A stretch of 64,000 nt of DNA from Flavobacterium endophyticum (GCF_003634455.1 NZ_RBLC01000001.1:186001-250000); one strand, 5' to 3'. Positions 52,128 to 60,806 are shown, numbered from the stretch's first letter. A program made the numbers and translations. Notes: a model not told the origin generated them from the letters alone.

Positions 52128-52670
52128 ATGAGACTATTTATCATCATCGCATTTATTGTCTGCAGCCATCTGGTTAGCGGACAGGTCAGGACTACACCTC
52201 CAACGCCTCCTACACCTCCTACACCGGCAACCCCTGGTACCAAGGTGACGGTCAATTCGAACACTAGCGTAACGATTAACGGAAAGACGTATATATCCAG
52301 CAGCACTTCTTCTGGAAAAGGAGAGGCTTCCAACTCGAAAGTCAAAATCAAGCAGAACAGCTCGAGCAGCTCTACTTCGGTATCTATCGACAATTCAGAC
52401 ATCACCTACAGTATCAGGGCGAGCTTTGACGACCACAAGACCGAAAGAATCAAAAAACTCTTGATGGAGAACCTTGAAAAGGAACACCTGACCGCAAAAG
52501 GGGATTCTTATGTCTGGAAAAGAATTGAAGACGAAGACATAGCGTACAGCTTTGCATTGTCTGACGGAAGACTGAGAGCCTTCGTGAACAAGGAACTCAA
52601 TTCTAAAAGCTCTATCGAACGTTTCGTAGCGCTGGGCGAAAAGATTTCAGACGCGCTCTCTGAGAAATAA
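52128..52670 (+). CDS. Secreted low-complexity protein of the two-component operon
   Basis: This 180-residue protein has a signal peptide (cleavage near VSGQ). A Thr-Pro-rich spacer (TTPPTPPTPPTPATPGT), a Ser/Thr/Asn-rich segment with SSSSSTSVSIDNSD, and a helical C-terminal region with DDHKTERIKKLLMENLEKEH follow. It starts 6 bp after the response regulator and ends at the operon terminator. It could be an accessory envelope component or sensor partner. No family was recognised. Confidence 0.68.
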   Translation: MRLFIIIAFIVCSHLVSGQVRTTPPTPPTPPTPATPGTKVTVNSNTSVTINGKTYISSSTSSGKGEASNSKVKIKQNSSSSSTSVSIDNSDITYSIRASFDDHKTERIKKLLMENLEKEHLTAKGDSYVWKRIEDEDIAYSFALSDGRLRAFVNKELNSKSSIERFVALGEKISDALSEK

Positions 52671-52675
52671 GCATA

Positions 52676-52710
52676 AAAAACGGCTTGCTGATAATCAGCA
52701 AGCCGTTTTC
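52676..52710. terminator. Bidirectional rho-independent terminator
   Basis: CGGCTTGCTGA/TCAGCAAGCCG stem, A6 before and T4 after, between convergent genes. Confidence 0.85.
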
Positions 52711-52730
52711 AAACTAACAAATGAATCAAA

Positions 52731-53006
52731 TCAGCTTACAGCGTTTGACGTTTTGTCGTTTAGTCCGGCAGCGGCATCGATAGCCTTACCGGCAATGTTT
52801 TTACCTTCTTGGATAACCGTATCTGCTTCGGAAACTGCGGCCTCTTTTATTTTGCTTAAAGAGCCTTTTACTTTTCCGGCAATGTCGCCCGCTTTGTCAA
52901 GCATCGATCCAAAATTGATATATCCTTTTTTGTTGCAAATAATTCCTACTACTGCTAGGGCAGCGACTCCGGCCGCAATCCCTATAATCAGATTCTTGTT
53001 TTTCAT
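52731..53006 (-). CDS. YtxH-like small membrane protein
   Basis: This 91-residue protein has an N-terminal helix (LIIGIAAGVAALAVVGIIC). An amphipathic Ala/Lys/Asp-rich stretch (LDKAGDIAGKVKGSLSKIKE) typical of YtxH-type proteins follows. The role is unknown, often stress-related. It may share a transcript with the 53054 gene upstream of it (47 bp). Confidence 0.7.
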   Translation of the reverse strand: MKNKNLIIGIAAGVAALAVVGIICNKKGYINFGSMLDKAGDIAGKVKGSLSKIKEAAVSEADTVIQEGKNIAGKAIDAAAGLNDKTSNAVS

Positions 53007-53053
53007 AGCGCTGTTTTTATATAATTTGATTCGAAATTGTTCTTTTGTTATGC

Positions 53054-53215
53054 CTAGATGAAAAGCGGAAAGCCATATTCCTCATCCTGACCGTCTAGTT
53101 CTTGATCTTCTTCCTCTTCTTCATTAAAGATTTCCATTCTGTTCATTACCGTCTTTATTATAGTCACCAGAGAGAGACTCACGATTCCGATTAGCAAAAG
53201 GCTTTTTGTTTTCAT
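53054..53215 (-). CDS. Small acidic membrane-anchored protein
   Basis: The protein is 53 residues from the ATG at 53215 (MKTKSLLLIGIVSLSLVTII). A single helix or signal is followed by an acidic region with MEIFNEEEEEDQELDGQDEE and the ending GFPLFI. An in-frame extension to 53278 is unlikely. No family was recognised. Confidence 0.55.
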   Translation of the reverse strand: MKTKSLLLIGIVSLSLVTIIKTVMNRMEIFNEEEEEDQELDGQDEEYGFPLFI

Positions 53216-53379
53216 TTTGGTTGCGATTTTTGAGTTTGTAATTATTAATTCGTCATGAAGATACGACAAAAGACCCAATGAGAATGCGGATTTAATATAA
53301 TTTTAATACAAAAACAGTGTATTTTGTAACCAAAAGGAAGAAACGTGTAATGAGATTTTTTAGGAAACGCTGTGGAATT

Positions 53380-53480
53380 TCGGATTTTTGATTTTTGATT
53401 TATGATTTGGGATTTCGGTCTTTCAAACTTTAGACTTTCCAACTTTCGACTTTCGATTTGCAACTTTCCAACTTTCGACT
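53380..53480. repeat. Simple-sequence repeat block
   Basis: Near-repeats of GATTTTTGATTT and CAACTTTCGACTTTC, in a 440-bp region (53216-53654) that otherwise holds the candidate RNA at 53530. Confidence 0.6.
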
Positions 53481-53521
53481 AAAAAAACTAAAATAAAACT
53501 TGCAGTTCTACTAAATAAGAC

Positions 53522-53529
53522 TACTTTTG
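53522..53529 (+). promoter_or_regulatory. -7 promoter element of the candidate small RNA
   Basis: TACTTTTG, with a TTG at 53500-53502, 19 nt upstream. Both elements of the Bacteroidota consensus are therefore present, yet no protein gene follows on this strand for 1.3 kb. Confidence 0.6.
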
Positions 53530-53531
53530 CA

Positions 53532-53604
53532 GCGAGAGACCTGGAAACAGGGTTACGCTCTCACCGCTAAAGTCGATCGCTCCAGGTCGGCTTTTGCATT
53601 TTTT
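53532..53604 (+). ncRNA. Candidate structured small RNA (pseudoknot)
   Basis: A transcript of about 70 nt from the promoter at 53522 would contain GAGAG (534-538) pairing with CTCTC (558-562). ACCTGG (539-544) pairs with CCAGGT (582-587). Together these form an H-type pseudoknot. Its 3-prime part could alternatively form AGTCGA/TCGGCT (571-576/587-592) followed by T-runs, a terminator-like hairpin. No ORF is present. It is not a tRNA, and I could not match it to a named family. Confidence 0.5.
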
Positions 53605-53654
53605 AGGAATTACGAATCTTGTTCAGATCCTAATTCATAATTCCTAATTCGTAA
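53603..53654. repeat. Simple-sequence spacer
   Basis: AATTACGAATC/AATTCATAATTCCTAATTC near-repeats directly after the candidate RNA. Confidence 0.5.
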
Positions 53655-54749
53655 TTAATCAATCCCTTCCCACCATTTTTTTCTGCTATCTAAAAGATCA
53701 AGATCCAGCGTTTCACCAATCATCGGGTGCACGATAGGCTGTCCTGCTGTTTCGGCTGCGGCTGCGGCTCTCTTGATAGGTTCGTCCCAAGCATGCAGTG
53801 CCAGCGGGAACTTGCCCCAATGCACCGGAAGCAATACCTTGGCGTTAAGATCTTGCGCTGCTTGTACAGTCTGTTCAGGCATCATGTGGATAAATTTCCA
53901 GCTCTTGTTGTATTGCCCGCATTCTAGTATGGCCAAATCAAACGGACCAAAAGCATCCCCCGTTTGCTTGAAAAAAGTATCATAGCCAGAATCACCGCCT
54001 ACATAAATCCTGCGCTGCGGCGTGTCTACTACAAATGCCAGCCATACCGCTTGGTTTCTTTTGAAACCTCTTCCGGAGAAATGGCGCGCGGGAACCGTAT
54101 TGATCTTGAATCCCGAACCGAGGTCGAGCGATTCGTGCCAGTTAAGCTCATCTACAATATTTTTATCAAAATTCCAGCGTTCGAAATGTTCGCCGGTTCC
54201 TATGCCCGTGATGATTCTTTTCACTTTTGGTTTCAGCTTGAGCATCGTATCATAGTCCAAATGGTCCCAATGGTCGTGGGAAATCAGCAGAAAATCAATG
54301 TCCGGCATGTCGTTGGCCGAATACACATTGGCACCTTTGAACGCATTTACCGTAAAAGACAGCGGCGAGGCATGGTTGCTGAAAACTGGGTCGACAAGGA
54401 ATGTCTTTCCAGACAATTGCATGAAATAAGACGAATGTCCGAACCACACCAACACATCTTTGCTTGGATCTAGATTTTTAAGATCTGTCTTTTGAGAAGG
54501 AATGCGTCCTGCGGGAATATTTCGCTTGCTCTTCCCGAAGAAAAAATCTTTGAGTACTGTATAATAGTTCGCGCCGTCTGTCAGATCGGGCGTGTTTGAA
54601 ATATTTTGGAATTGTCCTTGTCCGTAATTAGACATTTTTTTGATTCGTTCGAGTCTTCCGTTAGACGGCCTTCTCCCAAACTTAGGATGGTTGAAGAATA
54701 AAAAGACATAGAATGCCAGCAGAATGCAGAGTATAACGGTAAAAGTCAT
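53655..54749 (-). CDS. MBL-fold metallohydrolase, UlaG/NAPE-PLD-like
   Basis: This 364-residue protein has an N-terminal hydrophobic helix (TFTVILCILLAFYVFLFF) that probably anchors it. The metal motif is LISHDHWDHLDYDTM, followed by NTVPARHFSGRG and GGDSGYDT and LLPVHWGKF. The pattern matches the lipid-related NAPE-PLD/RomA-like branch of MBL hydrolases. Substrate cannot be deduced; a phospholipid is possible. Confidence 0.88.
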   Translation of the reverse strand: MTFTVILCILLAFYVFLFFNHPKFGRRPSNGRLERIKKMSNYGQGQFQNISNTPDLTDGANYYTVLKDFFFGKSKRNIPAGRIPSQKTDLKNLDPSKDVLVWFGHSSYFMQLSGKTFLVDPVFSNHASPLSFTVNAFKGANVYSANDMPDIDFLLISHDHWDHLDYDTMLKLKPKVKRIITGIGTGEHFERWNFDKNIVDELNWHESLDLGSGFKINTVPARHFSGRGFKRNQAVWLAFVVDTPQRRIYVGGDSGYDTFFKQTGDAFGPFDLAILECGQYNKSWKFIHMMPEQTVQAAQDLNAKVLLPVHWGKFPLALHAWDEPIKRAAAAAETAGQPIVHPMIGETLDLDLLDSRKKWWEGID

Positions 54750-54895
54750 TGTTGTAATTTTAGCTTTGCCAAAGCTATTGATAAATTAAATCCAAAAAAT
54801 AAAAGCACTGCTAAATATAACTTAAGAAAGCTATTGGGGTGGCAATTTCATTTTTAAATCGTATATTAGTAAGGCAATTTTATACATCCGCTACC

Positions 54896-55201
54896 ATGAA
54901 CGATAATTTCAAGACCATCATCGAATCGCTGATTATGAACGGTTTCATAGAATCAGAACAGCACGTCAAGGAACTTGGCGGCAAGCTTGATTTTAAGATT
55001 ACGCAGTATTCCCTAAATACGCCGCTGAGTTTCAAATTCCATAATAGCGAGGAATTTATCACTTTCCTCAACTTTTCAAGCCCGGAAGAAATCGACGAGG
55101 AAAAAATAGGACTCATCAATGCCGCCATCCTCGAGCAAGGACTAGATCCAGATGATTTCTTCTACGTCAACTTTTATAAGAAAGAAGTCAACGAGTTATA
55201 G
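54896..55201 (+). CDS. Small protein of unknown function
   Basis: The protein is 101 residues from the ATG at 54896 (MNDNFKTIIESLIMNGFIES). It is acidic and soluble with alternating helices and strands (GGKLDFKITQYSLNTPL, EFITFLNFSSPEEIDEE). No family was recognised. It is monocistronic. A start further upstream at 54839 is less likely because of its basic hydrophobic extension. Confidence 0.65.
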   Translation: MNDNFKTIIESLIMNGFIESEQHVKELGGKLDFKITQYSLNTPLSFKFHNSEEFITFLNFSSPEEIDEEKIGLINAAILEQGLDPDDFFYVNFYKKEVNEL

Positions 55202-55320
55202 GATTTTTGATTTGGGATTTTTGATTTGGGTTATATTTGCAGACACTATTTACATCATAAATCTCAAATCACGAACTCTAAGGCTAAAGCCTAAATCTAA
55301 AATCACAAATCTAAAATAAA
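55200..55320. repeat. Simple-sequence spacer upstream of rdgB
   Basis: GGATTTTTGATTT near-repeats followed by CTCAAATCAC and AAATCTAAAATCAC motifs. The rdgB promoter element lies inside it. Confidence 0.55.
55232..55239 (+). promoter_or_regulatory. -7 promoter element of rdgB
   Basis: TATATTTG followed by CA, about 80 nt upstream of the ATG. Confidence 0.5.
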
Positions 55321-55896
55321 ATGATGCAGCTCGTTTTCGCTTCCAACAATAAAAACAAGATTAAAGAAATACAAAGCCTGCTTCCTGATGATATACAAAT
55401 CCTAAGTCTGGAAGACATTGGCTGTCATGAAGATATACCCGAAACTGCCGATACGATTGAAGGCAATGCTATATTAAAAGCAGATTACGTGACCAAAAAC
55501 TACGGTTACGATTGTTTTGCCGACGACTCCGGTCTCGAAGTCAATGCCTTAGAAGGTGCTCCTGGTGTCTATTCTGCCCGCTTTGCCGGAGAACATAAAA
55601 ATGACCACGACAACATGGACAAACTGTTGCGTGAATTGGAAAATACGACAGACAGGTCTGCCAACTTCAAAACTGTTATAGCGCTGAACCTTAACGGACA
55701 GCAAAAATTATTTACCGGAAAAGTATTCGGAACTATCCTTTTTGAGAAGAAAGGAACGAACGGTTTCGGCTACGATCCTATCTTCCAACCTGATGGATTT
55801 TCTTACACGTTTGCACAACTTTCGCTCGACGAAAAGGGTGCTATAAGCCATCGAGCTAAAGCAGTGAAGCAACTCATCGCCTACCTAAAAAACTAA
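55321..55896 (+). CDS. rdgB: Non-canonical purine NTP pyrophosphatase (RdgB/HAM1)
   Basis: This 191-residue enzyme shows the family-specific opening MQLVFASNNKNKIKEI, the FADDSGLEVNALEGAPGVYSARFAGE loop, and NGFGYDPIF near the C-terminus. It hydrolyses dITP, ITP and XTP to monophosphates, keeping deaminated purines out of DNA. Two adjacent ATG codons (55321, 55324) could start translation. Confidence 0.95.
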   Translation: MMQLVFASNNKNKIKEIQSLLPDDIQILSLEDIGCHEDIPETADTIEGNAILKADYVTKNYGYDCFADDSGLEVNALEGAPGVYSARFAGEHKNDHDNMDKLLRELENTTDRSANFKTVIALNLNGQQKLFTGKVFGTILFEKKGTNGFGYDPIFQPDGFSYTFAQLSLDEKGAISHRAKAVKQLIAYLKN

Positions 55897-55967
55897 CTTT
55901 CTGATTTTCAATTATTCATAAAAAAATAAACTTCCAATTCGGATTAGTTTTAATGGTTTTTTAAACG

Positions 55968-55975
55968 TACCTTTG
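55968..55975 (+). promoter_or_regulatory. -7 promoter element of the RGG-tailed helicase gene
   Basis: TACCTTTG followed by CA, 21 nt upstream of the ATG at 55997. It excludes the earlier in-frame start at 55973. Confidence 0.65.
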
Positions 55976-55996
55976 CAGCCTATTTTAAATACATAT

Positions 55997-57895
55997 ATGA
56001 ATAAATTTGAACAATTAGGATTGAGTGAGTCGCTACTGAGGGCGATTTTAGATCTAGGATTTGAAAATCCGACCGAGGTACAGGAAAAAGCGATTCCCCT
56101 ATTATTGGCACAAGACACAGACATGGTTGCGTTGGCTCAAACAGGGACAGGAAAAACAGCAGCGTTTGGTTTTCCGCTTATCCAAAAGATTGATGCCGAC
56201 AACAGAAATACTCAGGCGTTGATTTTATCACCGACACGCGAACTTTGTTTGCAGATTACAAATGAAATTAAAAACTACTCGAAATACGAAAAAGGTATTA
56301 ATGTAGTTGCGATTTACGGCGGTGCCAGCATTACAGAGCAGGCTAGGGAAATCAAGAGAGGAGCACAAATTATCGTGGCTACTCCGGGAAGAATGCAAGA
56401 CATGATCAATAGAGGTTTGGTGAACATTTCACAAATCAACTATTGCATACTTGACGAGGCAGATGAAATGTTGAACATGGGATTCTATGAGGATATCGTG
56501 AACATCCTTTCTACATCGCCAGACGAAAAAAGCACATGGTTATTCTCGGCTACAATGCCGCAAGAAGTTGCCCGAATTGCAAAACAATTCATGAGCGAGC
56601 CATTGGAAATCACTGTAGGAACTAAAAATTCAGGTTCGGCTACAGTTTCACATGAATTTTATTTAGTAAACGCTCGTGACCGTTACGAAGCTTTGAAAAG
56701 ATTGGCAGATGCAAATCCGGATATCTTTTCTGTGGTGTTCTGTCGTACCAAAAGAGACACGCAGGCAGTTGCTGAAAAATTAATCGAAGACGGATACAGC
56801 GCTGCAGCTTTGCACGGAGATTTATCTCAAGCACAAAGAGATGGCGTAATGAAATCGTTTAGAGGAAGACAAATCCAGATGCTTGTAGCAACAGACGTTG
56901 CAGCACGTGGAATTGATGTTGATAACATTACACACGTTGTAAACTATCAGCTTCCTGACGAGGTAGAAACTTACAATCACCGTTCTGGTAGAACCGGACG
57001 TGCTGGAAAACTAGGAACTTCTATCGTAATCGTTACTAAAAGTGAATTGCGAAAAATCTCTGCGATCGAAAGAATCATCAAGCAGAAATTTGAAGAGAAA
57101 TCAATTCCTTCTGGAATCGAGATCTGCGAAATCCAATTGTTGCACTTAGCGAACAAAATCAAGGATACAGAAGTTGACCACGAAATCGACAACTACCTTC
57201 CAGCAATCAACAATGTTCTTGAAGATCTTTCAAAAGAAGAATTGATCAAGAAAATGGTTTCTGTAGAATTCAACCGTTTCATCAACTATTACAAGAAAAA
57301 CAGAGATATTTCTGCTCAGTCTGCTGGCGAAAGACGCGAAAGCGACGGCGCTCCAAGAGACAACAGCGGTGCAGTTCGTTATTTCGTGAACATCGGTTCT
57401 AGAGATAACTTCGACTGGATGTCGTTGAAAGATTTCTTGAAAGAAACGCTAGATCTTGGACGTGATGACGTTTTCAAAGTAGACGTAAAAGAAGGTTTCT
57501 CTTTCTTCAATACAGATGCAGAACATTCTGCTAAAGTAATGGATATCCTGAACGGAATCGAATTGGAAGGAAGAAAAATCAATGTAGAGATTTCTAAAAA
57601 CGACGGTGGCGGCAGAAGCAGCTCTAGAAGAGACCACAACGGAAGAAGCGGTGGTTTTGGCGGAGGCAGATCTGGCGGCGGAGGCGGTTTTAGAAGCGAC
57701 AGAAGTTCGGCTCCAAAAAGAGAAGGCGGCTTTAGAAGCGACAGAGGCGGATCATCTGACAGACCAGTTCGCAGAAGCGAAGGTTTTTCATCTGACCGAC
57801 CAAGAAGAGAGGGCGGATTTTCTGAAAGAGCTCCACGTCGTTCTGAAGGAACAAGATCTGAAGCTCCAAGAGCAAGAAGACCGAGAAGAGACTAA
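55997..57895 (+). CDS. DEAD-box RNA helicase with DbpA-type RNA-binding domain and RGG-like tail
   Basis: The protein is about 632 residues from the ATG at 55997 (MNKFEQLGLSESLLRAIL). The core has motif I AQTGTGKT, motif II DEAD in CILDEADEML, motif III SAT, and motif VI HRSGRTGRAG. A DbpA-like RNA-binding domain follows (YFVNIGSRDNFDWMSLKDFL, then GRKINVEIS). The C-terminal 100 residues are Gly/Arg/Ser-rich (GGFGGGRSGGGGGF and several SDR, RREGG and RRSEG units). CsdA/DeaD-type proteins act in ribosome assembly and cold adaptation. The disordered RGG-like tail probably adds RNA affinity or condensate formation (inference). Confidence 0.93.
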   Translation: MNKFEQLGLSESLLRAILDLGFENPTEVQEKAIPLLLAQDTDMVALAQTGTGKTAAFGFPLIQKIDADNRNTQALILSPTRELCLQITNEIKNYSKYEKGINVVAIYGGASITEQAREIKRGAQIIVATPGRMQDMINRGLVNISQINYCILDEADEMLNMGFYEDIVNILSTSPDEKSTWLFSATMPQEVARIAKQFMSEPLEITVGTKNSGSATVSHEFYLVNARDRYEALKRLADANPDIFSVVFCRTKRDTQAVAEKLIEDGYSAAALHGDLSQAQRDGVMKSFRGRQIQMLVATDVAARGIDVDNITHVVNYQLPDEVETYNHRSGRTGRAGKLGTSIVIVTKSELRKISAIERIIKQKFEEKSIPSGIEICEIQLLHLANKIKDTEVDHEIDNYLPAINNVLEDLSKEELIKKMVSVEFNRFINYYKKNRDISAQSAGERRESDGAPRDNSGAVRYFVNIGSRDNFDWMSLKDFLKETLDLGRDDVFKVDVKEGFSFFNTDAEHSAKVMDILNGIELEGRKINVEISKNDGGGRSSSRRDHNGRSGGFGGGRSGGGGGFRSDRSSAPKREGGFRSDRGGSSDRPVRRSEGFSSDRPRREGGFSERAPRRSEGTRSEAPRARRPRRD

Positions 57896-57981
57896 ATCTT
57901 TTAGTTAATTTTCTTATAATTATAAACAGACTGCAAAATATCTTAAAGAGTTTTATTACTTTTAACGCTTCTAACAAGGCT

Positions 57982-58740
57982 ATGAGATATTTTGCAGTTT
58001 TCTTTTTCTTATTCGTAACCTCTTTTGCTTTTGCACAGGATACAAAAATTTCGGCTACAGTAATTAACGACAATACTTTGCTCCCCCTCGCAGACGTCAG
58101 CATCATCAACCTCAACAAGGTGAAAGGAACGACGACAAACGCAAGCGGCTACTTTGAATTGGTTGCCGAAGTAAACGATACTCTTCACATTTCGACTCTA
58201 GGATACAAATCCATCAAAGTAAGAGTCACCAACGACTGGTTTAAGACCAAAAGCACAAAAATAAAAATGACCGAAAAGGCCTATGCCTTGGAAGAAGTTG
58301 TCATTAACCAATACAACCTGACCGGATATCTTGAAATCGATTACAAAATCATTCCGATTAAGGAAAACTTCAGATATAGCATTTCCGGATTGTCACAAGG
58401 CTACGAAATGGGAAGATACGCCCCTGGTGCTTTCTCAAGAGTCGTAGGATCTATCTTCAACCCTGCCGACATGCTTTATAATTTCTTTGGAAAAAAGCCT
58501 ACAGAGCTGAAAAGGCTGAAAGAAATGAAAAAGGACGATGCGGTAAAAAATCTTCTTTCGTCTAAATTCGACCGAGAAACTTTAGGAGCCCTTTTAGGTG
58601 TCAGCCCGAACGAGATTGCTGAAATCTTAGAGCGTTGCAACTATTCCGAAACTTTTATCAAGACCGCTAATGACCTCCAGATTATGGATGCTATTAACGA
58701 ATGCTATGAAGAATACAAAATCTTAAAAGGCAAGAAATAA
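57982..58740 (+). CDS. Secreted carboxypeptidase-regulatory-like domain protein
   Basis: This 252-residue protein has a signal peptide (FLFVTSFAFAQ). A CarboxypepD_reg-like beta-sandwich (ATVINDNTLLPLADVSIINL, then GYFELVAEVNDTLHISTLGYK) and a helical C-terminal half follow. It lacks the plug and barrel of TonB receptors. It probably is a periplasmic or surface protein of unknown role. Homologues are common in flavobacteria. Confidence 0.8.
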   Translation: MRYFAVFFFLFVTSFAFAQDTKISATVINDNTLLPLADVSIINLNKVKGTTTNASGYFELVAEVNDTLHISTLGYKSIKVRVTNDWFKTKSTKIKMTEKAYALEEVVINQYNLTGYLEIDYKIIPIKENFRYSISGLSQGYEMGRYAPGAFSRVVGSIFNPADMLYNFFGKKPTELKRLKEMKKDDAVKNLLSSKFDRETLGALLGVSPNEIAEILERCNYSETFIKTANDLQIMDAINECYEEYKILKGKK

Positions 58741-58743
58741 TCT

Positions 58744-59421
58744 TTACAAGAGATTATTGATTTCCTTATAGCGCTGTTCAATCCGCTTGATATCTTTGAT
58801 CGAATTTTTGGTCCAGGCCAATCTCCTTGAAATTGTTTCCTCTTCCGTAAGCTTCCAATCTACATCCGATTTTCGCAATCGGCTCATGATACTTTGTATG
58901 ATGATAGCCGCAGAAACAGAAATATTCAAGCTTTCGGTAAAACCGGCCATCGGTATCTTTAAAAAGCCATCCGCTTCGTTCATGACTTCGTCCGAAAGTC
59001 CGTTCCTTTCTGTACCAAAAAAGATAGCCGAAGGTTTTGAGATATCAAAATCATCGAGCAGGCAGGAATTGTCATGCGGCGTTGTCGCGATAATCTGATA
59101 GCCTTTTTCTTTTAAAGCCTTCAGGCAATCCATATTGGAATTGTAACGGCTCACATCGACCCATTTCTGCGCTCCCATCGCAATTTCCTTGTCGATTTTC
59201 TTTCCGTATTTTTCTTCGACCACATGAAGATTCTGGATGCCGAATACTTCGCAGCTGCGCATGACGGCACTCGTATTGTGCAACTGAAAGACATCTTCTA
59301 TAGCGATAGTAAAATGATTTGTGCGCTGCTGAAGGACTTTTATGAATTTTTCTTTTCTGTTTTCTGTTATAAACTCTTCTAAATAGGCCAAATATTCGAC
59401 TTCGGATGTTTTTTCTTTCAT
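58744..59421 (-). CDS. TrmH/SpoU-family RNA methyltransferase
   Basis: This 225-residue protein has the SPOUT motifs FAIEDVFQLHNTSAVMRSCEVFG-type motif 1, then FFGTERNGLSDEV (motif 2) and IPMAGFTESLNISVSAAIII (motif 3, the SAM-binding knot). The predicted product is a 2-prime-O-ribose methyltransferase such as TrmH (tRNA G18). The exact target nucleotide is not determined by the sequence. Confidence 0.92.
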   Translation of the reverse strand: MKEKTSEVEYLAYLEEFITENRKEKFIKVLQQRTNHFTIAIEDVFQLHNTSAVMRSCEVFGIQNLHVVEEKYGKKIDKEIAMGAQKWVDVSRYNSNMDCLKALKEKGYQIIATTPHDNSCLLDDFDISKPSAIFFGTERNGLSDEVMNEADGFLKIPMAGFTESLNISVSAAIIIQSIMSRLRKSDVDWKLTEEETISRRLAWTKNSIKDIKRIEQRYKEINNLL

Positions 59422-59476
59422 GCATGAATGGATTTATAAAATAGTTTCCTTAAATTGGCTTACCTAAAATTCGGCT

Positions 59477-60007
59477 ATGACTCAGGAAGAATTACTACCA
59501 CAAATTTATAAAAAAGACGACAGAGCATTCACTTTGATGTATGATATGTATTCTAAAAGTCTCTACAGCGTGATTTACAATCTCGTACGCGACAATGAAG
59601 AGGCCGAAGATATCCTTCAGGAAACTTTTGTGAAAATATGGAAAAACATTGACAGCTACAACGAATCTAAAGGAAGATTCTATACGTGGATACTCAATAT
59701 TGCTCGCAATACTTCTATCGATAAGCTTCGTTCTAAAGGCTTTAACAATCGGCAGAAAAACCTTTCGTCTGATAATTTCGTACATCTACTCGACGACAGT
59801 AACAAACTGAGCAATAAGATTGACACGATTGGAATCAAGGAATTTGTCAAGAAATTAAAACCTAAATGCATCCAGATTTTAGACCTTTTGTTTTTTAAGG
59901 GATACACTCAGCAAGAAGCCTCAGAAGAATTGCAGATTCCGCTTGGGACTGTAAAGACCCAGAACAGAAACTGCATCAATGATTTAAGAAACTTTTTAAA
60001 AGTATAA
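59477..60007 (+). CDS. ECF RNA polymerase sigma factor
   Basis: This 176-residue sigma factor has region 2 motifs LYSVIYNLVRDNEEAEDILQETFVKIW and region 4 motifs ILDLLFFKGYTQQEASEELQIPLGTVKTQNR. Its stop overlaps the ATG of the anti-sigma factor (TAATG), indicating translational coupling. It directs transcription in response to an envelope signal relayed by that partner. Confidence 0.94.
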   Translation: MTQEELLPQIYKKDDRAFTLMYDMYSKSLYSVIYNLVRDNEEAEDILQETFVKIWKNIDSYNESKGRFYTWILNIARNTSIDKLRSKGFNNRQKNLSSDNFVHLLDDSNKLSNKIDTIGIKEFVKKLKPKCIQILDLLFFKGYTQQEASEELQIPLGTVKTQNRNCINDLRNFLKV

Positions 60008-60789
60008 TGGACAAACAAGAATACATAGAGTCAGGTATTTTAGAACTGTACGTCTTTGGGCAATTGGACGAGCCGGAATTCAGCGAAGTCACAAAAATGG
60101 CCGAAAAAGACGAGGACATACGTAATGAAATTATTTCTATAGAAAAAGCGATTATCAATTTTTCAGAAAGCGTTGCTCCTTTCCTATCGTCAGGAAACTA
60201 TGAAAAAATACGCGAAGCATTGATGCTCAAACACGGAGTTGTCGATATGAAGCCGAAATCGAGCATCTATCTTTATTTGGGATGGGCGGCTTCTATTTTA
60301 CTGCTGATTGGCGTAGGATATCAATACGTACAACTGGAAGACAAGAAAACTAAAATAGAAACGGTAGAAACCGAAAAAAGCAAGCTGCAAGAATCGGTAG
60401 TGGACTTGACCCTTCAGAATAAAAATAACGAGGCTACTTTGGCCATCATTCGCGACAACAGCAATACAATAGTAAAGCTGGAAGGGCAAGAAGTTTCGCC
60501 GCAATCGTATGCAAAAGTATATTGGAACAAAGACACCAAAGCTGTCCATATCGATGCCGCTGGACTTCCAGAACCGCCTGAAGGCATGGTCTATCAAGTA
60601 TGGGCTTTAAAACTGAATCCTCTGACACCGACAAGTATCGGACTTTTAGAGAATTTCAAAGGCAATGCAAAACGAATCTTTACAGTTGAAAATGCCAATG
60701 AAGCCGAAGCCTTCGGAATCACACTGGAACCAGCTGGCGGAAGTGCATCGCCTACATTGGAACAATTATATACTTTAGGAAAAGCATAA
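60007..60789 (+). CDS. Anti-sigma factor (RskA-like)
   Basis: This 260-residue protein has an N-terminal cytosolic part (YIESGILELYVFGQLDEPEF, a RskA/ZAS-like opening without zinc ligands). One transmembrane helix (about 81-102), a coiled coil of about 40 residues, and a C-terminal RskA-type domain (PEPPEGMVYQVWALKLNPLTP, then FGITLEPAGGSASPT) follow. It probably sequesters the sigma factor encoded one base upstream until the periplasmic domain is signalled or degraded. Confidence 0.88.
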   Translation: MDKQEYIESGILELYVFGQLDEPEFSEVTKMAEKDEDIRNEIISIEKAIINFSESVAPFLSSGNYEKIREALMLKHGVVDMKPKSSIYLYLGWAASILLLIGVGYQYVQLEDKKTKIETVETEKSKLQESVVDLTLQNKNNEATLAIIRDNSNTIVKLEGQEVSPQSYAKVYWNKDTKAVHIDAAGLPEPPEGMVYQVWALKLNPLTPTSIGLLENFKGNAKRIFTVENANEAEAFGITLEPAGGSASPTLEQLYTLGKA

Positions 60790-60806
60790 TCAAACACTAT
60801 TTTTAG

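Noticed and set aside
53532..53604. tRNA gene or SAM-II riboswitch
   Set aside because: No T-arm GTTCGA or acceptor pairing for a tRNA. For SAM-II the GCTAAA spacing to the second helix is wrong, and there is no downstream gene on that strand.
57606..57908. Ala/Glu-rich plus-strand frame at the end of the RGG-tailed helicase
   Set aside because: Frame-shifted reading of the repetitive Gly/Arg-rich tail.
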